Below, piece after piece: positions 10,450 to 21,222 of a stretch of DNA of 64,000 bases. The stretch lies in NCBI GenBank assembly GCA_019828595.1, contig JAHQRK010000040.1, positions 62,001-126,000 of the forward strand, read 5' to 3'. This stretch comes from Aphanomyces cochlioides (lineage: Eukaryota > Oomycota > Saprolegniomycetes > Saprolegniales > Verrucalvaceae). The number at the start of each line of letters is the position of its first letter. Position 1 is the first letter of the stretch. The position numbers and the translations under genes were made by a program. The notes under the pieces were generated by a model. It was not told where the DNA came from. It saw only the letters and a list, made by a program, of their open reading frames with translations, and ran no database searches.

Positions 10450-12141
10450 CTAGGCTTTTGGGAGGACCTAAGAAAGAAACAAGTAGATAACAGAGTCAGG
10501 ACAAGCATCATGACTTGCCTTGTAAGGATTTAAAATGCCATTGGGATCCAATGTTTGCTTAATGCTGCGCATCATATCAATAGCTGGCAACGATTTGGAG
10601 AGATGCAAGAACTCGGGTTTGTGCGTTCCGATACCATGCTCGGCACTGATACTTCCGCGGCGCTCAGCTACGATGTTTCTCGTCAGTCTTCGGTCAGTTG
10701 TCGGCAATGTACCTGTCCATTCAAACACATATGGCTCCAAGTCCTTCATCACGCCATCATCGTAAGCCAACGTCGAGATATTGAGATGCATGTTGCAATC
10801 TCCAAGGTGTCCATAACCCACGACGGTTGCATCATGCTTGGCGAGTCGCTCACGGGTGTCTTCGACAATCTAACATGTCATTAGCTGCTACTGCAGTGTT
10901 GGAATGCACCTTGTAGTAATCGTCGATCGGAATGGAGACGTCGTACTTGTACACGTAGCCTCGTTGACTCAAAGCAAGCGTAATGTCTTCCCGAATTCCA
11001 AAGAGTTTCTTGGCTTGAGCTGCATCCTGAGCCACGGTACCATCGACGACGTGGCCGGATTCCATTACATCCGAGAGGTAAGTCTCAAGCTTTTCCATGT
11101 CGTGGTCGGCATCACTGCCAGCAGTTTCAATGAGCACGTAGTATGGGCTGTTGGTCGAGAGAGGATCGGTCCTTTGAGGTTGCTGTGAGAGCACCATGTC
11201 GAGCGATCCACGGTCCAAGAATTCCACAGCTGAAAGAATTTCACCTAAGTGTCGGCGCGCTTGCACAAACGTCTTTTGAACAGCTTCAAACGATTCACAT
11301 GCAACCATGGCGACGTTGATCGCAGCAGGGCGTGGAGGAGTCAGCACGGACAAGCGAGTGATCACTCCAAGCGTTCCTTCAGAGCCAATAAAGAGCTGCT
11401 TGAGATCGTATCCAGTGTTATCCTTTCGCATAGTACTCAAGCAGTCAATAATCTACGTCAGGGGCATGTAAGCCTTGCAAGGTAAAGACACATACTGTTC
11501 CGTCCGCAAGAACAGCTTCAACACCGAGAATCGACCCGTGGAGAGAGCCATATCGAAGGAGACGCAAACCACCAGCATTTGTCGATGCATTACCACCGAT
11601 TTGGCATGAGCCTTTCGCGCCTAAATCAAGTGGCATCATGTACCCAAATGACCCAACGTGGCGATCCAAGTTCTCCAAGATACAGCCAGCCTGCACACTT
11701 TCGGTCAAAGGGTTGATTCATGTGAATGATACACACCTGGCATACGACAATGCCCGAGACGGCGTCAAACGATTCGATTTGATTCATGTTGCCAGTCGAG
11801 AGAATAATCTCATCGTGGACTGGAACACTTCCACCAACCAATCCTGTATTGCCACCTTGAGGCACAACGGCAATACGTCGTTCATTGCAGTACTTGAGGA
11901 TATCCGATACTTGTTGCGTCGTCTTTGGTCGCAAAACAAGTTTACTGTTGCCATGGTATTTTTTCAACCAGTCCGAATTGAATGGTGCAATTTCTTCTGC
12001 GTCAGTCAATACACCACCACTGCATACTTTCTTGAAGTGCTCAATATCGGCAGCAGTGACAGAAGCATACGAGCCACGCTCGACCTTGGCATGGCTCGAG
12101 AAAAGACGTCGGACAGTCCGTGCAAGGCTTCGGCCCAACAT
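10450..12141 (-). CDS. D2HGDH: D-2-hydroxyglutarate dehydrogenase, mitochondrial
   Basis: FAD-linked oxidase that converts D-2-hydroxyglutarate to 2-oxoglutarate, passing electrons toward the respiratory chain. Five exons (11737-12141, 11496-11690, 10910-11452, 10519-10869, 10450-10467) give 503 residues. The FAD-binding [14 protein letters not shown] and [11 protein letters not shown] motifs are present, as are the substrate/metal motif [13 protein letters not shown] and the C-terminal AEHGIG. The start [16 protein letters not shown] is a typical mitochondrial presequence; an in-frame ATG seven codons upstream (12162) is possible. The last intron (10468-10518) begins GCAAGT, a GC-AG intron; splicing it gives the family ending NPYKVLPKA, while reading through adds an unrelated tail. 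Other introns are 46, 43 and 40 nt. D-lactate dehydrogenase (cytochrome) is a relative but fits less well. Confidence 0.93.
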
Positions 12142-12939
12142 GGCAAAAGTAAAAATGACCATCTGAAAGTCAGATACAATGTATTTTAAGTATGAAAATA
12201 CGTTTTTATGGGACGCAAAATCGTCGCTGAGGGATCTCCTCTCATTAGCAATGAGCTGTTATCTACCAAGCTGTGAAATAGAACCATGAAATTGGCGATC
12301 TATACAGCGTCGCCTCAATGTTGGACAAAAATCAGTGGATGTGCACTGAAGCAGACGTTCAATAATACTATGCTTTTTCGAGGTGAAAAAATGAGCACAA
12401 GAAAATTCGACACCAGAAACTGAGTGGAATTGTGGAAATGTGAAAGGTGTCTAGGGATTCAATGGCATAAGAAGAGGAGGCAGTTCTTCCACGAGGGTTT
12501 AAATGACTGTGTCATGAATCCGGGGGTGTCATTTGGTCCTTGCCTGCCACTCAACCATGAATCGTGCGTGAGCTCTACCGCCAGGAAGGGTATTGCAATG
12601 CTCCATTCCTTCACCATTGTGAATATTTAGACTTGGAATTTGTATTTGAACAATATTCACATGTTTCACAGTGCTATCTTGATTCTGATTGGTCTATAAA
12701 ACTAATAACGTCTTGTGATTGGCTGATTGCAACCAATCAAGCGATTTGATTGGCTAATTTCGTTGTGGAATTCTTCACCACAGTTGTCTCGTCGTTTGTA
12801 TGGTCAAAATATTGGCTTTGGACGATTTTAATTGGCTAATGGTGTCGAACTGGGCATCAATTGGCAGATGATGGCATTTGATTGGCTCAAGTTTCGGTTG
12901 GATTGTCGCCAATATTCATTTTGGTTCAAGTCGCAGAAG
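12142..12939. promoter_or_regulatory. Divergent promoter region with clustered CCAAT-type boxes
   Basis: This spacer lies between the minus-strand D2HGDH gene and the plus-strand Rei1 gene. From 12687 to 12888 the motif GATTGG/ATTGGCT (inverted CCAAT) recurs at about 12687, 12717, 12748, 12811, 12830, 12859 and 12881, with one forward CCAAT at 12733. That is dense for 200 bp. CCAAT boxes bind NF-Y in other eukaryotes; binding here is inference. The ATG at 12832 upstream of Rei1 is in frame but the zinc finger starts only at 12940. No convincing gene is seen at 12200-12680. Confidence 0.45.
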
Positions 12940-14179
12940 ATGCTCACATGCACGGCGTGCCGCGAAGAATTTGCATTGTATGAAGAGCAAAAGGAGCATT
13001 TCAAGCTCGATTGGCACAGATACAACCTCAAGCGCAAGGTTGTAGGACTTCCACCTGTCTCTGTCGAGCAATTCAACTCTCGCAAAGCAGAAGGAGCATC
13101 GGCGTTGACTGCAACAGCCAAGCCGCAAGAAGAAAACCAGACTTTTAAGTGTCACAACTGCAACAAGTCGTTTACGAACTCCAAGGCTGTGGAAAATCAC
13201 AAAGCGACTAAGAAGCATCAAGCTGCAGTGAAGAAAGCTAACAATGTTGAAAATATTACGAGCAAAGTGTTGGAAAAGGCACCAGAAAATGTCGTTGAAA
13301 ATGAAGGCGAAGAGGAGGAAGAAGAGGTTCAAGAAGACGTCTCGCTCGACATTCAGCATTGTATCTTTTGCTCCCATGAAGCCGACTCGCTTGAAAGGTA
13401 CTTGATCTGGCATACGTGCATGGAGCTTATGTGTACATCCATGTAGCAATTTGACCCACATGCAGAAATTCCATGGCTTTTTCATCCCTGATCTCGAATA
13501 CCTCCAAGATATGGAGGGTTTGATCACATATTTGGTGGAAAAAGTCAAACTTGGTCACATTTGTCTCTACTGTAATGGCAAGGGCAAAGTCTTTCGCTCG
13601 TACAAAGACGGTCAAAAGCACATGATCGATCTCTCACATTGCAAGTTGCGCTACGAAGAAGACGAAGATCTCCATGAGTTTGAGGAATTCTATGACTTCA
13701 CCGCCTCGTACGGTGTAGACAATACCGAATGGGAAGACGTCGAGGAAGTTGAAGTTGGTGATGAAGAAGACGCAGAAGATGAGGAAGAAGACGAATTAGC
13801 TGGCATCAAGACTATTACGATCTCTGAGACTGGGAACATGGTACTTCCTGACGGCAGACAGCTTGGACAACGCGAATTCCGGCGGTACTACAAACAACGC
13901 CATCGTCCAGATGAAGCTCGCGACAGTGTTCTTGCTCAGACAAAGGAACGATTGCTCCTTGCATATCAAATGGCTGGTATTGACATGAACAGCACTGCCA
14001 TTTCCATCTCGTACGCGAAGAAGTTTCTCAGCCGACGCACTGGCAACATTTTGGAGCACAGAACCATTCAGGAATCAAAGAGCGTCCGACACAAGTTCCA
14101 GAAGCACCGAGAGCGTCTTGAAACTCGTAGCCACAAGCTCCAGAAGAATCCAAACAGAAAGGTTATGATTACTGTCTAA
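12940..14179 (+). CDS. Zinc-finger protein Rei1/Reh1/ZNF622, cytoplasmic 60S maturation factor
   Basis: Two exons (12940-13397, 13447-14179) separated by a 49-nt intron encode 396 residues. The intron falls inside a finger and splicing gives SLESNLTHMQKFHGFFIPD, the family hallmark. C2H2-type fingers are at the N-terminus (CTACREEF), at about residue 69 (CHNCNKSFTNSKAVENH), and the pairs CIFC/NLTHMQKFH and CLYCNGKGKVF. An acidic tract (EDEEEDEL) follows, then the conserved C-terminal part with REFRRYYKQRH and RLLLAYQMAG. In yeast Rei1 helps release Arx1/Alb1 and reads the peptide tunnel exit during final 60S subunit maturation in the cytoplasm. The start at 12940 puts MLTCTAC first, as in the family; 36 more codons are open upstream. 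Confidence 0.93.
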
Positions 14180-14248
14180 TTTCACTTTATTCTGCAACTA
14201 TAATCATGGCGTGCCATGTTTTAGAATGAGGAACAGGCGACGAATGAC

Positions 14249-15088
14249 TCATGGCAATGCATATTCTAACACGCGCTCAACAGCGGCCAGTTGATTCTCC
14301 GCCTCTGCGATAGACACTTCAATCTTGGTGGCGTGGCGTTGTTGCATCTTCTCCATAGTGAATCGTTCAAGAAGCACATCAATCTGTGGAAGAGTTTAAC
14401 GATCCGTCAAATGGCAATATACATACCAAATAGAGGGCAAGTTCTTCCGCAGACGAGTGCACGATTGGCAAGAGAGAGCAGTCATCGCGAGGGAAGCTAT
14501 TAATGGTTGAACACTTATTCAGATGCATTTCGTGTGTACCTGAAGGTCTTGCCGTCCTCAGTGACAAGAGTCACATTCTCATCATTAGCATCAATCTACA
14601 CAAAAGAATTATTAGATCCAGGCACATTGCATCATTTACTTTCAAGACGTCACTCTTCATGGGTACAATAAAATGCTCGTTGAGCTCACGGCAGACTTCG
14701 CGCGCAATCTATACGGACACGAAATTAACTGACCCCTCATTTCAATGTAGCGCACTGTCTTGATATCACCAAAGTCCATCAGGTAGCCATCGTGACCAAC
14801 CTTGGTTCCCGTGATGGTGACAGACATGCGGTAGTTGTGTCCATGAAGACGCTCCCGGAAGCCCTACGATCTGTTGGACCGACAGGTTCCTCGAGACTTA
14901 CGTGGAAGGCAATGAAATGCGCCGCATTGAACTTCATGTAGTCTTTGCTGACAAAAATTCGGTAGGTTTCGTTTGCTAAATGGACACATGCCGTCAGTAG
15001 AGCCCATCCATCTTGTCTTCTTACGCATTGTGACTCTCTTTGGGCAATGTAGTTCTTCAACCTTCATCTCCATGGAGGAGGCAACCAT
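14249..15088 (-). CDS. 6-pyruvoyl-tetrahydropterin synthase family protein (PTPS-III-like)
   Basis: Seven small exons (15025-15088, 14902-14975, 14756-14863, 14640-14708, 14540-14595, 14427-14496, 14249-14383) give 191 residues with continuous family sequence; introns are 38-49 nt. The zinc-binding histidines are visible in FNAAHFIAF and LHGHNYRM. HDGYLMDFGDIKT and LPIVHSSAEELALYL are the other conserved blocks. Canonical PTPS has a catalytic Cys a few residues before the HGHNY motif. Here that stretch reads HGFRERLHGHNY, with Glu near the expected place and no Cys. This resembles PTPS-III enzymes of Plasmodium and some bacteria, thought to feed folate synthesis by bypassing FolB (family assignment is inference). 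The third intron uses a GTGCGC donor, chosen because it restores DIKTIAREVCRELNEHF. The gene diverges from HSP70. Confidence 0.85.
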
Positions 15089-15626
15089 GGCAGAGTTCCA
15101 TCTGGGCCTTTCAAATCAAATGATAAAATGTTAGAGGGATTATTTGTTCGGATATGAATCTGGGTGATAAAATACATTTTTTTGTATTTCTTTAATGAAA
15201 TTTAATTCGTTTTAGTCATTTTATGAAATACTTCGAAGTAAAATTCGGAATCTTTAATACTTAAATAAAACTCCGTTTTGATTCTAAACGACTTGAGTTC
15301 ACTATGCCCTTCCAAGGAAGCACATCAACTTCCGGATAAAAGACCATTCTTTTTGGAATAAAACACAGATTCTGTATTTTAATATTACACTATTTAATTT
15401 GAGGATACAGGGCTATGTGTTATTTTTTGAAATCTTTTTAAAAATCAATTATTTGGATTTTCTGTGGCCATGGGGTCGATACACCTTGGTCTTCTCTTTG
15501 ACTTGGTTCTATTATGCAAACCAAGGAAAGTGCGAGTACGTGTCGTGGTCGAAGATTCTAGAAAACGACTCCCCCATTCCGTGCACATGAGGCTCATTTT
15601 CCTATTTTCCAGCAAGAAAGTACAAG
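15089..15626. promoter_or_regulatory. Divergent promoter region of the PTPS-like gene and HSP70
   Basis: AT-rich spacer of 538 bp. It contains the heat-shock element listed separately and a pyrimidine-rich stretch ending TTTTCCAG at 15601-15614 just before the HSP70 ATG, which could be a 5' UTR splice acceptor. No coding sequence is recognised. Confidence 0.5.
15551..15563 (+). promoter_or_regulatory. Perfect three-unit heat-shock element
   Basis: GAAGATTCTAGAA matches nGAAnnTTCnnGAAn with correct 2-nt spacing and alternating orientation. It lies 63 bp before the HSP70 start codon, the expected place for an HSF trimer site. Binding is inferred. Confidence 0.75.
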
Positions 15627-17582
15627 ATGTCTGGAGTTCAAGGAGCAAGTGTTGGTATCGATCTTGGCACAACCTACTCGTGCGTCGGCGTGTGGCAAAA
15701 CGACCGTGTGGAAATCATTGCCAACGATCAAGGTAACCGTACCACCCCTTCGTACGTCGCCTTCACGGACAGCGAACGTTTGATCGGTGATGCCGCCAAG
15801 AACCAAGTCGCCATGAACCCTGCTAACACTGTGTTCGATGCCAAGCGTTTGATTGGTCGCAAGTTCAACGACCCTGTCATCCAAGCCGATATCAAGCACT
15901 GGCCTTTCAAGGTCACCCCTGGTGCTGGTGACAAGCCCCAAATCCAAGTCGAATTCAAGGGCGAAACCAAGACCTTCCAACCTGAAGAAATCTCTTCGAT
16001 GGTCTTGATCAAGATGAAGGAAGTCTCTGAAGCTTTCATCGGCTCCCCTGTCAACAACGCTGTCATCACCGTTCCTGCTTACTTCAACGACTCCCAACGT
16101 CAAGCTACCAAGGATGCTGGTGCCATTGCTGGTTTGAACGTCTTGCGTATCATTAACGAACCTACGGCCGCCGCTATTGCGTACGGTTTGGACAAGAAGG
16201 GTGGTGAACGCAACGTTTTGATTTTCGACTTGGGCGGTGGTACCTTCGATGTGTCGTTGTTGACCATCGAAGAAGGCATCTTCGAAGTCAAGGCCACTGC
16301 CGGTGATACCCACTTGGGCGGTGAAGATTTTGACAACCGTCTCGTCGACCACTTCACGGCTGAATTCAAGCGCAAGCACCGCAAGGACATGACCCAAAAC
16401 CAACGTGCCCTCCGCCGTTTGCGTACTGCTTGCGAACGTGCTAAGCGTACCTTGTCTTCGTCCGCCCAAGCCTACATCGAAATCGACTCGTTGTTCGATG
16501 GTATTGACTTCAACAGCACCATCACCCGTGCTCGCTTCGAAGACATGTGCGGTGACTACTTCCGCAAGACCATGGAACCTGTGGAAAAGGTTTTGCGTGA
16601 CTCTAAGTTGTCGAAGAGCCAAGTGCACGAAGTTGTCCTTGTCGGTGGTTCCACCCGTATCCCCAAGGTCCAACAATTGTTGTCTGACTTCTTCAACGGC
16701 AAGGAACCTTGCAAGTCGATCAACCCTGATGAAGCCGTCGCTTTCGGTGCCACCGTCCAAGCCGCCATCTTGAGCGGTAACGACAGCTCCGAAAAGTTGC
16801 AAGACTTGTTGTTGTTGGATGTGACTCCTTTGTCGCTTGGTTTGGAAACCGCCGGTGGTGTCATGACTACCTTGATCCAACGTAACACGACTGTCCCCAC
16901 GAAGAAGTCGCAAACTTTCTCGACCTACGCCGACAACCAACCTGGTGTGTTGATTCAAGTGTTCGAAGGTGAACGTTCGATGACCCGCGACAACAACTTA
17001 TTGGGCAAGTTCTCCCTTGACGGTATCCCTCCTATGCCTCGTGGTGTCCCTCAAATTGATGTCACTTTCGACATTGATGCCAACGGTATCTTGAACGTGT
17101 CTGCCGTCGAAAAGTCGACCGGCAAGGAAAACAAGATTACCATCACCAACGACAAGGGCCGTTTGACCAAGGACGATATCGAACGCATGGTCCAAGAAGC
17201 CGAAAAGTACAAGTCGGAAGACGAAGCCAACAAGTTGCGCATCGAAGCCAAGAACGGCTTGGAAAACTATGCCTACAACCTCCGCAACACGTTGAACGAC
17301 GAAAAGCTCCAAGGCAAGATCGACGAATCGGACAAGAAGGCCATCGACGACAAGGTGACGGAAGTCATCAACTGGTTGGATGCCAACCAATCGGCCGAAA
17401 AGGAAGAATTCGAAGCCAAGCAAAAGGAATTGGAAAGCTTGGCCAACCCCATCATGCAAAAGTTGTACTCCGCTGCTGGCGGTGCCCCAGGTGGCATGCC
17501 AGGCGGTATGCCTGATGTTGGCGGTGCTGCTCCTCCTCCGGCTTCGCACGCCCAAGGCCCCAAGATTGAAGAAGTCGACTAA
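15627..17582 (+). CDS. Cytosolic heat-shock protein 70
   Basis: Intronless 651-residue chaperone. The ATPase domain shows [13 protein letters not shown] at the N-terminus, [14 protein letters not shown] near residue 195 and [15 protein letters not shown] near 335. The substrate-binding domain follows, then a GGMP-type tail ([12 protein letters not shown]) and the terminal EEVD that binds TPR co-chaperones. EEVD and the lack of a signal peptide or KDEL place it in the cytosol/nucleus. Codon use is strongly biased (GAA over GAG, CAA over CAG, frequent TTG Leu and GCC Ala), unlike its neighbours, as expected for a very highly expressed gene. Regulation is probably by HSF through the element at 15551. 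The minus strand carries long open frames that are shadows of this biased codon use. Confidence 0.98.
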   Translation: MSGVQGASVGIDLGTTYSCVGVWQNDRVEIIANDQGNRTTPSYVAFTDSERLIGDAAKNQVAMNPANTVFDAKRLIGRKFNDPVIQADIKHWPFKVTPGAGDKPQIQVEFKGETKTFQPEEISSMVLIKMKEVSEAFIGSPVNNAVITVPAYFNDSQRQATKDAGAIAGLNVLRIINEPTAAAIAYGLDKKGGERNVLIFDLGGGTFDVSLLTIEEGIFEVKATAGDTHLGGEDFDNRLVDHFTAEFKRKHRKDMTQNQRALRRLRTACERAKRTLSSSAQAYIEIDSLFDGIDFNSTITRARFEDMCGDYFRKTMEPVEKVLRDSKLSKSQVHEVVLVGGSTRIPKVQQLLSDFFNGKEPCKSINPDEAVAFGATVQAAILSGNDSSEKLQDLLLLDVTPLSLGLETAGGVMTTLIQRNTTVPTKKSQTFSTYADNQPGVLIQVFEGERSMTRDNNLLGKFSLDGIPPMPRGVPQIDVTFDIDANGILNVSAVEKSTGKENKITITNDKGRLTKDDIERMVQEAEKYKSEDEANKLRIEAKNGLENYAYNLRNTLNDEKLQGKIDESDKKAIDDKVTEVINWLDANQSAEKEEFEAKQKELESLANPIMQKLYSAAGGAPGGMPGGMPDVGGAAPPPASHAQGPKIEEVD

Positions 17583-17719
17583 ATTACTCTCTTCAGCTAA
17601 TTCTAATTTGCGAAAGTATTATGATCGCCAAAGCGGCTTGGAAAATGTGTGTTACCACGACGAATTGCATTTTGTTCGTCGTTACGATGGAAAATGCTTG
17701 AAAATCATGAAAAGTAATA

Positions 17720-18425
17720 CAGTCATACCTCGAAATACTGACCCCACTATAATTTGATATCCTGTTATAATTTATATAGTATTTCCTGCAAAAAATATTA
17801 ATTAATAGGGTCTTTTTAAAGTTTGAATGCCGCGTGTCGCGAAAATGGACCGTGTTCGGCTCACGATAAAGCAAAAGAAGGGAATCATTGAACACAAGAC
17901 CGCCAACCCACACATCAGTCGAGTTCATCTTCAAGCCTGGGCAATGCAAACGTTCAAGTTGGTCCGTGCGCCATCTAAGTCAACACTAAGACACACGAAG
18001 ATTCTTGATGAGGAAATGTACGAGCTGATTAGACAGTTTGATAAGTGTGAAATAAAACTTGTCACCCTTACAGTGTACTCGTATGAGATAAAATAATATG
18101 TAAAATAAAAGGGCGCACTGCCTCCAAGCATTCACCCGGGGCCCCATGCTAATCCTCCACCCCTCACCTCACGGCTACAATCGCAAGTCATCATGTATTT
18201 CGCAAGCATACCCAACGAACCACGGTTTTTCCGCGGAGGTATCCTCAGACGGAAAAATGCACTGCAATTTAACATACCAGTCATTTTGAATTGGTCCAAT
18301 GATACTTTTTCCTCCCACAAAGGCTTTAAATAAAACCTCCTAAAATTGATAGTTTGGCAATTATCTTCTTGATGAATATCCTTTTATAATATTGTTAGAG
18401 GGGTCAGTATTTCGAGGTATGACTG
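17720..18425 (+). mobile_element. Tigger/pogo-like DNA transposon remnant with TA target duplication
   Basis: The 706-bp element has perfect 26-bp terminal inverted repeats beginning CAGTCATACCTCGAAATACT, flanked by TA on both sides (17718-17719 and 18426-18427). TA target sites and CAG...CTG ends starting with CATACCTCG are typical of Tc1/mariner Tigger elements. Inside is only an N-terminal CENP-B-type HTH fragment and no DDE domain, so it cannot move by itself. Confidence 0.85.
17827..18096 (+). pseudogene. Truncated CENP-B/Tigger-type HTH protein
   Basis: An 89-residue open frame with RVRLTIKQKKGIIEHKTANP and HLQAWAMQTFKL resembles the first CENP-B-type helix-turn-helix of Tigger transposases. 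The second HTH and the DDE catalytic domain are missing, and the frame ends in an unrelated tail. It lies wholly inside the 706-bp element. It could be made as a small DNA-binding protein, but is best read as a transposase remnant. Confidence 0.6.
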
Positions 18426-18536
18426 TAGAAGCCCTCTGGCGCGATACAAGGCGGCAAGTCTTCACATTAGGGGGGATCAGTTTAAAAGAATCCGGATTTT
18501 GATTTTGAGTTATTGTGTGAAACCAAAATCAAATAT

Positions 18537-19441
18537 AAATTTTGCGGTCATGACCAGGGTCGTGACCAAGAAAATAAATATCAGAGATATATTGTCGTTT
18601 GGGTCCAAAACTGGAATTTTGATATGTTTCGAAAATGTTTCAATTAATTGACGCATACACTATTTAAAGTTTACACAAGCATTTTCATATTGCCCTCGAT
18701 CGTGGCCATTAATTAGTGTAATTTCAAACGTTTTAAATGTTTGAAAACATGTTCGAAACATTCAAATTCTTTTCACTTGAAATTTGTATGCGTCAATTGT
18801 TGCGTCAATTTGCTTGCGTCAAAATTTATTCCGCACGACTCCAGTTTTTTATTAAAACCACAATAGTTTCCAAATTGGCAGTTTCTGAATAAATATTCGA
18901 GATATATTTAACTCTGGTCATCATACTAATTTTAAGCTAATACAAACACTCGTTGTCATCACTCCTACCAAGGTCAAGACTATCATGCTCCATGATGAGA
19001 GCCATCTCGACTGCTAGAGCGGTCATTACAAAGTTTACATGTCTTGTGATGCCTGATATAAGCTTGAAAACAAGATTTTCGGTGTCCTATTGTGAAAGAA
19101 AAATGAAAAAACAGAATATTTTATCCTGGTCATAAAACGACCAAAAATGAACTATGACCGCAGTCATGACCGAAAAAACTCCATATAGTTCCGAAAAATA
19201 TATCTGCAAAATATTGTTGATTTGATACGAATTTCCAGACCCCGACACGCCGATTCACCAATCGACGCCATTGGCTAATAAATATTTTGGGCGATTGTGA
19301 TTGGCTGAATAAAATTTTAAAGAAAGTACAGTTGTCATGAGACAGTACTGTTCTAATTTTCATTCATCCAATGTATTGGCGCGATTGGAGATTGATACAA
19401 AAAACGAATTCAAATTGATAAATTTCAAGCGAATCCACAAT
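18537..19441. mobile_element. Composite insertion with GGTCATGAC palindromes and nested repeat
   Basis: Copy 2 of the duplication lacks this stretch, so it is an insertion; the borders are approximate. It starts with TTTGCGGTCATGACCAGGGT, and near 19158 an inverted counterpart (CCGCAGTCATGACCG) occurs. Inside lies one copy of the 276-bp TATTGTCG repeat. A CCAAT-rich module at about 19245-19310 resembles one inside the hAT near 21540-21600. No transposase is seen and the superfamily is unknown. Confidence 0.5.
18590..18865 (+). repeat. TATTGTCG-type MITE, copy 1
   Basis: 276-bp non-coding repeat with imperfect inverted ends (TATTGTCGTTTGGGTCCAAA and the complement of ATAAAAAACTGGAGTCGTGC near the other end). 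The core alternates CGTTT/AAACG and ATTTAAA-type motifs. Three further copies lie inside the hAT element. Confidence 0.7.
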
Positions 19442-19712
19442 ATAATAAAATACCTTAAAACGGGGAATCAAACTATTAATACTACGGTAGTAGAAGAATT
19501 GATTTTGAGTTCTGTGTGACACACGACCGGATACGCAACAACAAAGCCTGGATGACATCCGGATAGCTCATCTTATCTATACAGCTGCGAAAAGAAGAAC
19601 TTGTGCACGCCAAGGTCGCCTGTGCGCTGCCACGAGACCTTTCAGTATCCGGAAGTACAACGTGCACCCAAGAATTTGGATATGTAAGTTCAGTCAGTGT
19701 CGAAAGTGAGAT

Positions 19713-20795
19713 ATGCCCCTTCGACTTGCGCTGTGGAGTCCAATTCTCGCGCCGTTCTTCACGGTCGTGACGTTGATCACTTGTTTTGCCATCGCGAAAG
19801 CCAAGGACATTTATGTCGGATCGTTGTCTTGGCCCTACTTTTCCGACATGGGACGCGGTACACTCGTTGATTCCACGAGATATATCACATTTGACTTTCG
19901 ATAGATGATCCGGCGTACTACGTTTTTGTCGTGGGTCTTTGCCTCACGGCGATCTTTCTACTGCTGACTTGGTTCGCAGCGCAGTCTTGCATCTTTCGTA
20001 CTGACAGCTTGTAGGTGGTTCAACTGGCAATTCCAAGCGAGTGTTTTGTCCCACAGCGCGGCAAAGCAAACTGCTCCTCCATCCCTGCCCCGGTGCAACA
20101 CTGCCGCGTCCATCATGGGCATGCTTTCTACGATTGGGTTGCCCATTTTGTCAATCTATCGTGTGTCGTATCCACATCCTGAAGTGCACAACTACGCCGC
20201 GTACTTCTTCTTTGTCTTCCAAGCTGCTGCTGTCTTGCTCAACGTACGCGTCTTGTCAAAATGATGGCATGAAACCTCTTTCTAGACGTATGTCAGTCGT
20301 CGCATCCTCACGATCATCTCTGAAAATACATCGCAAGTACCAACTCGCCTGCTTGTAAGCATCCAACGTGCTTGGTAAATCCACTCTCCAAGCATCGTTT
20401 CGTGAGTTCTGGGTGCTAGGCGTGTCCAAATTGCCTTTGCTTCCATCTTTCTCGTTGCTTTCATCTTGTATATTCCCGTTGGCCTCGCTCTTGTGTGTGA
20501 ATTTGCGCGATTGACTCAAGCCAAGGTAGCACTGTTCCTTCGAGTCTGAATCAACTTTGTGTGATTTTAGTGCATTGATCTCAACTTGGGAGTCGAGTAT
20601 TGCACAGTGACAGTGCGTCTCGACGCCACGAATACCAAGTTGTACGACTACAGCAACTGCTATTCGATCAACCAAATGCGCTCTGGAGCTCAGCTTGCTT
20701 GCATCCTCACGCTTGTCGGCTACGCTGTATCGTTTGTGTTTCATGAACACCATCACGACAAGGACGATGCCGCTTACGAACACACGACTGGTTGA
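19713..20795 (+). CDS. Frag1/DRAM/Sfk1-family membrane protein, copy 1
   Basis: Six exons (19713-19857, 19905-20010, 20057-20243, 20286-20374, 20420-20525, 20571-20795) give 285 residues; introns are 42-47 nt. Hydrophobic segments are near the N-terminus (ILAPFFTVVTLITCFAIA), after exon 1 (VFVVGLCLTAIFLLLTWF), around MGMLSTIGLPILSIY, FFFVFQAAAVLLN, AFASIFLVAFILYIPVGLAL and ACILTLVGYAVSFVF, so about six membrane passes. The layout fits Frag1/DRAM/Sfk1 proteins, which include the lysosomal autophagy modulators DRAM1/2 and the PGAP2 GPI-remodelling factor. The precise role is unknown. The copy at 43029 is nearly identical, with changes such as Leu to Met, Ser to Ala and His to Leu in the last exon, and a 2-nt difference in intron 5. 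Confidence 0.75.
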
Positions 20796-21222
20796 ATAAA
20801 AATACATTGTTTCGCATGCGATGGTTGGAGACGGATATATATATAAATAGCTTTATCACTAGCTTCGCATTCTCCATGGCGAGGACATCGGCGATCAGCG
20901 ACGAGGTGTGGGCAAATGCAATCCGTGCCGTCATGATAGACAAAATGAGTCTACGTGCCGCGGCGTACAAGTTTGGAGTGCATCACATGTCACTCCATCG
21001 AAGAATAAAGGACATTCGAGGCGATGTGAAGCCCAAATCTCGTCAAGCTGCCGCTGTTCCAGCTCCACAGCAGGCTTATGCTGCCACGCCAATGCAATCT
21101 GGCATGAGCATGGTCAACATGATGCACATGAGCATGGACAGAGAGACAAGACAACCTTACGTGCCCTTGCGGCACATGCCATACGAGGCCAACAGACCCT
21201 GGGAAAAATTGATTCTATTTAT

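Noticed and set aside
15594..16958. A 454-codon open frame antisense to HSP70
   Set aside because: It is a shadow of the strong codon bias on the coding strand (GAA, GAC, AAG give open complements). The sequence has no recognisable domain.
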